From: Liolophura sinensis
Lineage: Eukaryota; Mollusca; Polyplacophora; Chitonida; Chitonidae
DNA: 64,000 nt
Reading direction: 5' to 3'
Assembly: GCF_032854445.1 (NCBI RefSeq)
Contig: NC_088301.1
Location: 310,001-374,000 of the forward strand
In this document: positions 59,531 to 64,000 of the stretch, in pieces
Position numbering within the stretch: the first letter of the stretch is position 1
Layout: each line of letters opens with the position of its first letter
Notes under the pieces: model-generated
Told to the model about the DNA's origin: nothing
Databases searched by the model: none
The model's input: only the letters and a program-made list of their open reading frames with translations
Position numbers and translations under genes: made by a program

Positions 59531-60090
59531 TGTAGCTCTGTAGGGCGGGGATTAAGTGCTGAAGCACCTAAGCCTACCTGCCAATGTTTGTAGGGCGGGG
59601 ATTAAGTGCTGAAGCACCTAAGCCTACCTGCCAATGTTTGTAGGGCTGTGATTCAGTGCTGAAACGCCTAAGCCTACCTGCCAATGTTTGTAGGGCTGTG
59701 ACTCAGTGCTGAAACGCCTAAGCCTACCTGCCAATGTTTGTAGGGCTGTGGTTCAGTGCTGAATCGCCTAAGCCTACCTGCCAATGTTTGTAGGGCTGTG
59801 ATTCAGTGCTGAAACGCCTAAGCCTACCTGCCAGTGTTTGTAGGGCTGTGATTCAGTGCTGAAACGCCTAAGCCTACCTGCCAATGTTTGTAGGGCTGTG
59901 ATTCAGTGCTGAAACACCTAAGCCTACCTGCCAATGTTTGTAGGGCTGTGATTCAGTGCTGAAACGCCTAAGCCTAACTGCCAGTGTTTGTAGGCTGTGA
60001 TTCAGTGCTGAAACGCCTAAGCCTACCTGCCAATGTTTGTAGGCTGTGATTCAGTGCTGAAACACCTAAGCCTACCTGCCAATGTTTACC
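59531..60090. repeat. 50-bp minisatellite, about 11 units
   Basis: Unit 'tgtagggctgtgattcagtg' plus 'ctgaaacgcctaagcctacc' and 'tgccaatgtt'. The first two units carry a gggcggggattaag variant; three later units lose a base. Confidence 0.95.
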
Positions 60091-60374
60091 CCGAAGGACT
60101 ACAGGTCATCCTTAAAATCGATTCAAGAATCAATAGATGTGTACTGTACTGACAAAGAAAAACAAGTTCGGAAACAGAGTGCCACCCATTTTAGAAATAC
60201 AGCATTTTTTTCCTGTTAGTTTTGCACTGATGTGAACTTCATGGTGTGCTATGAGTCTCAAGTCTCTGATGGTCTGTAGGAAATGGCCACAATATGATCA
60301 GAATCCATCACAACATCAGCACGTAGATTCAGTAAGCCGTTACACACATTGTTGTGGGGTTTTTTTTCACTTTT

Positions 60375-60557
60375 CTATTCCATAATACTATCTATGTCAT
60401 ATATGGCCTTTGTGAAATCTTCTTCCAGACTTGTGCATGTGATAATTTCAGCAGTATACACTGCTCCATCGATCTGTACATCATGAAACCTCTTATGTTG
60501 GTCCACTGTGGCTAAATCATACACAATGTCAGTTTCTACTTCCCCAGAAGTGAACAT
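60375..60557 (-). CDS. Uncharacterised 60-aa ORF
   Basis: Minus-strand ORF MFTSGEVETDIVYDLATVDQ..., acidic with no low complexity, ending DFTKAIYDIDSIME and TAG. Composition is protein-like, but I recognise no domain. Its start codon lies in the first unit of the 60.5-61.3 kb minisatellite, so if it is an exon its upstream part has been disrupted by the array. It could instead be a chance ORF in a long MIB1 3' UTR. Confidence 0.25.
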   Translation of the reverse strand: MFTSGEVETDIVYDLATVDQHKRFHDVQIDGAVYTAEIITCTSLEEDFTKAIYDIDSIME

Positions 60558-61290
60558 GTCAACACAAGGATCAATCAGACATATAGGACAGTGAGCACGT
60601 CAACACAAGAATCAATCAGACAGATAGGACAGTGAGCACGTCAACACAAGAATCAATCAGACATATAGGACAGTGAGCACGTCAACACAAGAATCAATCA
60701 GACATATAGGACAGTGAGCACGTCAACACAAGTATCAATCAGACAGATATAGGACAGTGAGCACGTCAACACAAGAATCAATCAGACAGATATAGGACAG
60801 AGAGCACGTCAACACAAGAATCACTCAGACAGATAGGACAGTGAGCACGTCAACACAAGAATCACTCAGACAGATAGGACAGTGAGCACGTCAACACAAG
60901 AATCAATCAGACAGATATAGGACAGTGAGCACGTCAACACGAGAATCAATCAGACATATAGGACAGTGAGCACGTCAACACAAGAATCAATCAGACAGAT
61001 ATAGGACAGTGAGCACGTCAACACAAGAATCAATCAGACAGATAGGACAGTGAGCACGTCAACACGAGAATCAATCAGACAGATAGGACAGTGAGCACGT
61101 CAACACAAGAATCACTCAGACAGATAGGACAGTGAGCACGTCAACACAAGAATCACTCAGACAGATAGGACAGTGAGCACGTCAACACAAGAATCAATCA
61201 GGCATATAGGACAGTGAGCACGTCAACACAAGAATCAATCAGACATATAGGACAGTGAGCACGTCAACACAAGAATCAATCAGATATAGC
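60545..61290. repeat. 41-45-bp minisatellite, about 18 units
   Basis: Unit 'gcacgtcaacacaagaatca' plus 'atcagacagataggacagtga'. Length variants (gacagata, gacagatata, gacatata) are interspersed. Confidence 0.94.
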
Positions 61291-62856
61291 ACAGCGTGAC
61301 GAGGGTTGGTTAACTATCGCTATCATTTCAAATGACATCTTTAATTCCAAAAGAAAAAGAGTGTTATTCCTCCATTTTTGCGATAAACATTTCATCTACA
61401 TGCACAAAATGGTTTGGACAGAATATGACAGAATAAATTGAAGACAAATAACAGTGGAATCAAGGCATACACAAGATTATTCCATGCTGGAGCAGTTATG
61501 AAAAACAAGTTACAGCCTTAATTTGCATCACCTGTTGGGTGACAAAAAAAATGTCCTCAAATGATGTTTTAACAGCTCAAGCTGTCCTATCACCTTTAAC
61601 CTTTGACATACATGTATGTACAGGTCATCAACATTCTGAAAGTTTCTGACAATTACTGGCACATGATCACATAGTCTATTTATTGATAATTATATGAATA
61701 TAGTTGTTTGGCCTCAAAACATATATTCGAGATTTCAAAAGAGCACAACTTTATTAAAACTATTACAAAAGTTCAAAATAGGTCAGGTTATGAAGACATG
61801 CTCACCAATGAAATATCTCTATAGCAAATACAACAAAATTCTCTTTTTAAACAATTTGACATGCTCAAACTATAAATACCCACATGTAGCCACAATTGGA
61901 AAATTTACTAGTACAAACTTATAATTAAAACAATTAAGGGGTAAATCTGAAGATGTGAAGAAAGAGATTTTTTACACAAAAACAAAGATAAAGTGAGTCA
62001 CTCACTGGCCCAAATAACTTAACTTAAAACTCAAAAACTCCATAAAAGCAGAGGTGCTGAATGTGATTATGTGAAAGTTGTGGTGGAACCATTAGTCTAC
62101 CTACATGCACCTCAAAGCAGCTTGTATGCCATTCAAATAAAATCCAAAACAGCATAACTTGTCTTTAGGGCATAAATATTACAATTAAGGTCATACAATG
62201 TTAAGCCCAAGAACAACTCAAATCGTTTCACAGAAACATTGTAATTTTTCTGTGCAAAAATTATACACAAAAGAGACTCCTTTGACTGGAACAAGGGAGA
62301 CAACTACAGCATCACAAGCACCTTACACTTCAGTATGTGTAGAAAATAGCACATCATATAACAGTCCCAGTCTTCAACTCAACAAAAAAATCAAAAATGA
62401 TGAGTGCCATTACTGATTTAACCTCACATTTATCACCACTGGAGCTCAATGTATTGATGTGACAGTCATCTTTTCCAGTGCATGTCTGAAGCTACTAAAA
62501 TAAAGTTTATACACATTTTGTTCATTCTTTTTCAAAGGATGTGTAACATGAAAACTCAACCATCAACATACAGACTGGCTTTCTGTATCAAGACAGTGCC
62601 ACCACAAAAAACATAACAGGGGCCACAGTCACAAATTGATTTTCTTTTAACTTGAGAAATGACAATAAAGGTCAAGATTATAACACCACAAGGCCGCCTG
62701 ACATGACAACTGTCACACAGAACTGATAAAGCAGTGATCCATGTACACATCAGCCTTCTTGGCCATTTGTCCAGGATCATGAGTGTGATGATATATCAGC
62801 AATGGTGACACACATCATGGAGCTTCCCTGTCCTCTTTCCTGTCCCTCGGGGCTGT
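61291..62856 (-). other. Probable MIB1 3' UTR and flank
   Basis: AT-rich DNA downstream of the MIB1 stop codon on the minus strand, with no splice-supported coding segment. The 3' end of the transcript cannot be fixed; several reverse-strand AATAAA-like sites occur. Confidence 0.45.
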
Positions 62857-62997
62857 CTAATAAAGGAGGATTCGCTTCTCTACTGACTTACGACATATCG
62901 GGCACTCGGTCATCCTGTCCCCACACATCTGACAGGTTCCGTGTCCACACAGGAAGATCATGTTCTTCAGGCGGTCCATGCACACCGGGCAACATGT
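62857..62997 (-). CDS. MIB1: MIB1 last coding exon: C-terminal RING finger
   Basis: Mind bomb 1 is the RING E3 ubiquitin ligase that ubiquitinates Delta and Jagged in Notch signal-sending cells and promotes their endocytosis. This exon (acceptor 'ttccctgttgtag', 141 nt, phase 0) encodes [20 protein letters not shown] and [17 protein letters not shown], then VEKRILLY and the stop. It is the third, catalytic RING of MIB1, with the C-x2-C...C-x-H-x2-C-x2-C...C-x2-C zinc ligands complete and the typical ILLY C-terminus. The C-terminal hydrophobic tail is needed for E2 activation in this RING class. Confidence 0.95.
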   Translation of the reverse strand, partial: TCCPVCMDRLKNMIFLCGHGTCQMCGDRMTECPICRKSVEKRILLY

Positions 62998-63392
62998 CTA
63001 CAACAGGGAAACGTAAACATATGGGTATGCACAATTCAGACATTACCTGCTCGGAGATCGTCATCTGAACAGCACAGATCAGACAACTTTGACAATCTGC
63101 TTTTTCTTAATAAAGCAAACCAGAAATATAGATGGATACACAAAACATTAACAGTGTACCCAAACTGCATTGTAAAAATCCAATAGTATGTCAAAATGCA
63201 ACACACAAAAAGATAATCACAAATAAAAGAGGGCTTGCACCAGCTGCCATGTTGGATGTCTAACAAAAGAATTCCATGGTCTCTCCTGGGACATTTCACT
63301 ATGAGTACTGAACCATTAGTGGTCCCACACGGCTATCAGTATTGTAACTAATGGAGCGATCAACAAGTGTTTCACGAGGAGAGGGCATGTAC

Positions 63393-63496
63393 CTGGTCTT
63401 TGATGTCTTGCAGTTGTTGTTGTAACTTCTGGATGTCTCGAGTCATGTCCCTCGACCCATTATTCATGAATCCCGCTGGCTGAGGCATCGGGGGAG
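63393..63496 (-). CDS. MIB1: MIB1 penultimate coding exon
   Basis: Acceptor 'ccatatttccag', donor GACCAG|GTACAT, 104 nt, phase 1 to 0. It encodes PPMPQPAGFMNNGSRDMTR, then the coiled segment DIQKLQQQLQDIKDQ that immediately precedes the last RING in MIB1. The rest of the gene lies to the right of the window. Confidence 0.9.
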
Positions 63497-64000
63497 CTGG
63501 AAATATGGAAAATAGTGACATTTGATGGTGTTTACATAAGGTGGATTGATTGACTGATTAATTGGTGTTCGAAAGCCGTTGAAGAATTTTAATCTATATT
63601 ACTCCTGACGCATTTATAGATGAAGGAAACCAGAGCGTCTGTAGGAAACCAGATCGCTTGGAGGAAACCCAAGGAAACCAGAGGTCTAGGAAAAAACCAG
63701 AGCACCCAAAGGAAACTAGAGCGCCTGGAGGAAACCATCGACTTTCGCCAGGTACCTAACAAACCTCTTGACTCCAGGTCACAGCTGGGAACAGTGAGAG
63801 CTGCAAGTGAAATTCTGTATTTGGTCACAGGCCTGACGATCTGAGAAAGCAATGCCCCACACTGTACACTGGGGACATGTCAACATAGAAAACCAATGAG
63901 AGTGTGCTGACTTTACTGCAACCAAGGCCTGCTTTAGACTGAATTTGAAAAATCTCTTAACATTGTTGTCCAGTCTTCTGAAAGGATGACGATGTCCAGT
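63497..64000 (-). other. MIB1 intron
   Basis: No exon recognised up to the window edge. A degenerate repeat of 'aggaaaccagagcgcctgga' type lies at about 63625-63740. Confidence 0.55.

Noticed and set aside
58480-61290. CRISPR-like regular arrays
   Set aside because: Units are contiguous without unique spacers, vary by small indels, and lie in an intron-rich eukaryotic genome; they are minisatellites.

Overview
This is intron-rich animal nuclear DNA, most likely from a mollusc or another lophotrochozoan. The evidence is spliced orthologues of animal genes with GT-AG introns, AT-rich intergenic DNA, very many intronic minisatellites, and dozens of tRNA-derived SINE pieces whose tail reads as a 'gtaaaacaccaatcaaataaataaa' type sequence, a pattern I associate with molluscs. 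There is no operon structure and no CRISPR. Exon models below were built by hand from splice sites and reading phase, so they are predictions without transcript support.

Layout. (1) 1-11.3 kb: the 5' part of a minus-strand gene with three coding exons (10898-10993, 10265-10393, 2263-2515) that runs off the left edge. The end of its third exon resembles the N-terminal region of the ARHGAP29/ARHGAP45/GMIP RhoGAP family (tentative). Its promoter region near 11.25 kb holds a perfect CACGTG palindrome. (2) 11.3-17.4 kb: intergenic, with a G24 tract and a 50-bp satellite of about 21 units. (3) 17.5-47.6 kb: a minus-strand MDC1 orthologue (mediator of DNA damage checkpoint 1). I resolve 21 coding exons totalling 4989 nt (1662 aa): an N-terminal TQAI motif, an FHA domain, a TQ-rich linker, a 48-aa tandem repeat, and tandem C-terminal BRCT domains. 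Every junction is in phase. (4) 49.75-53.79 kb: a complete plus-strand FKBP12 (FKBP1A) gene with six coding exons, head to head with MDC1. Its last intron has the hallmarks of a U12-type AT-AC intron. (5) 54-61.3 kb: repeats, a short ORF at 57.5 kb that looks like the first exon of a SWIM-type zinc-finger protein, and three long minisatellites. (6) 62.86-64 kb: the last two coding exons of a minus-strand mind bomb 1 (MIB1) E3 ligase, entering from the right edge.

The most unusual feature is the MDC1 gene. Several of its introns carry tandem arrays made from the neighbouring exon together with its splice donor: the last FHA exon (101-bp unit), an acidic TQ exon (about 75-bp unit), and a BRCT1 exon (about 75-bp unit, some 15 decoy donors). 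There is also a dead duplicate of a TQAY exon, an array abutting a splice acceptor, and two in-frame repeat blocks (144-bp coding, 36-bp ambiguous). This suggests repeated exon-into-intron expansion in one gene.

The genes here do not form one pathway. MDC1 is a nuclear DNA-damage scaffold, FKBP12 a cytosolic prolyl isomerase, MIB1 a Notch-ligand E3 ligase, and the left-hand gene a probable Rho regulator.
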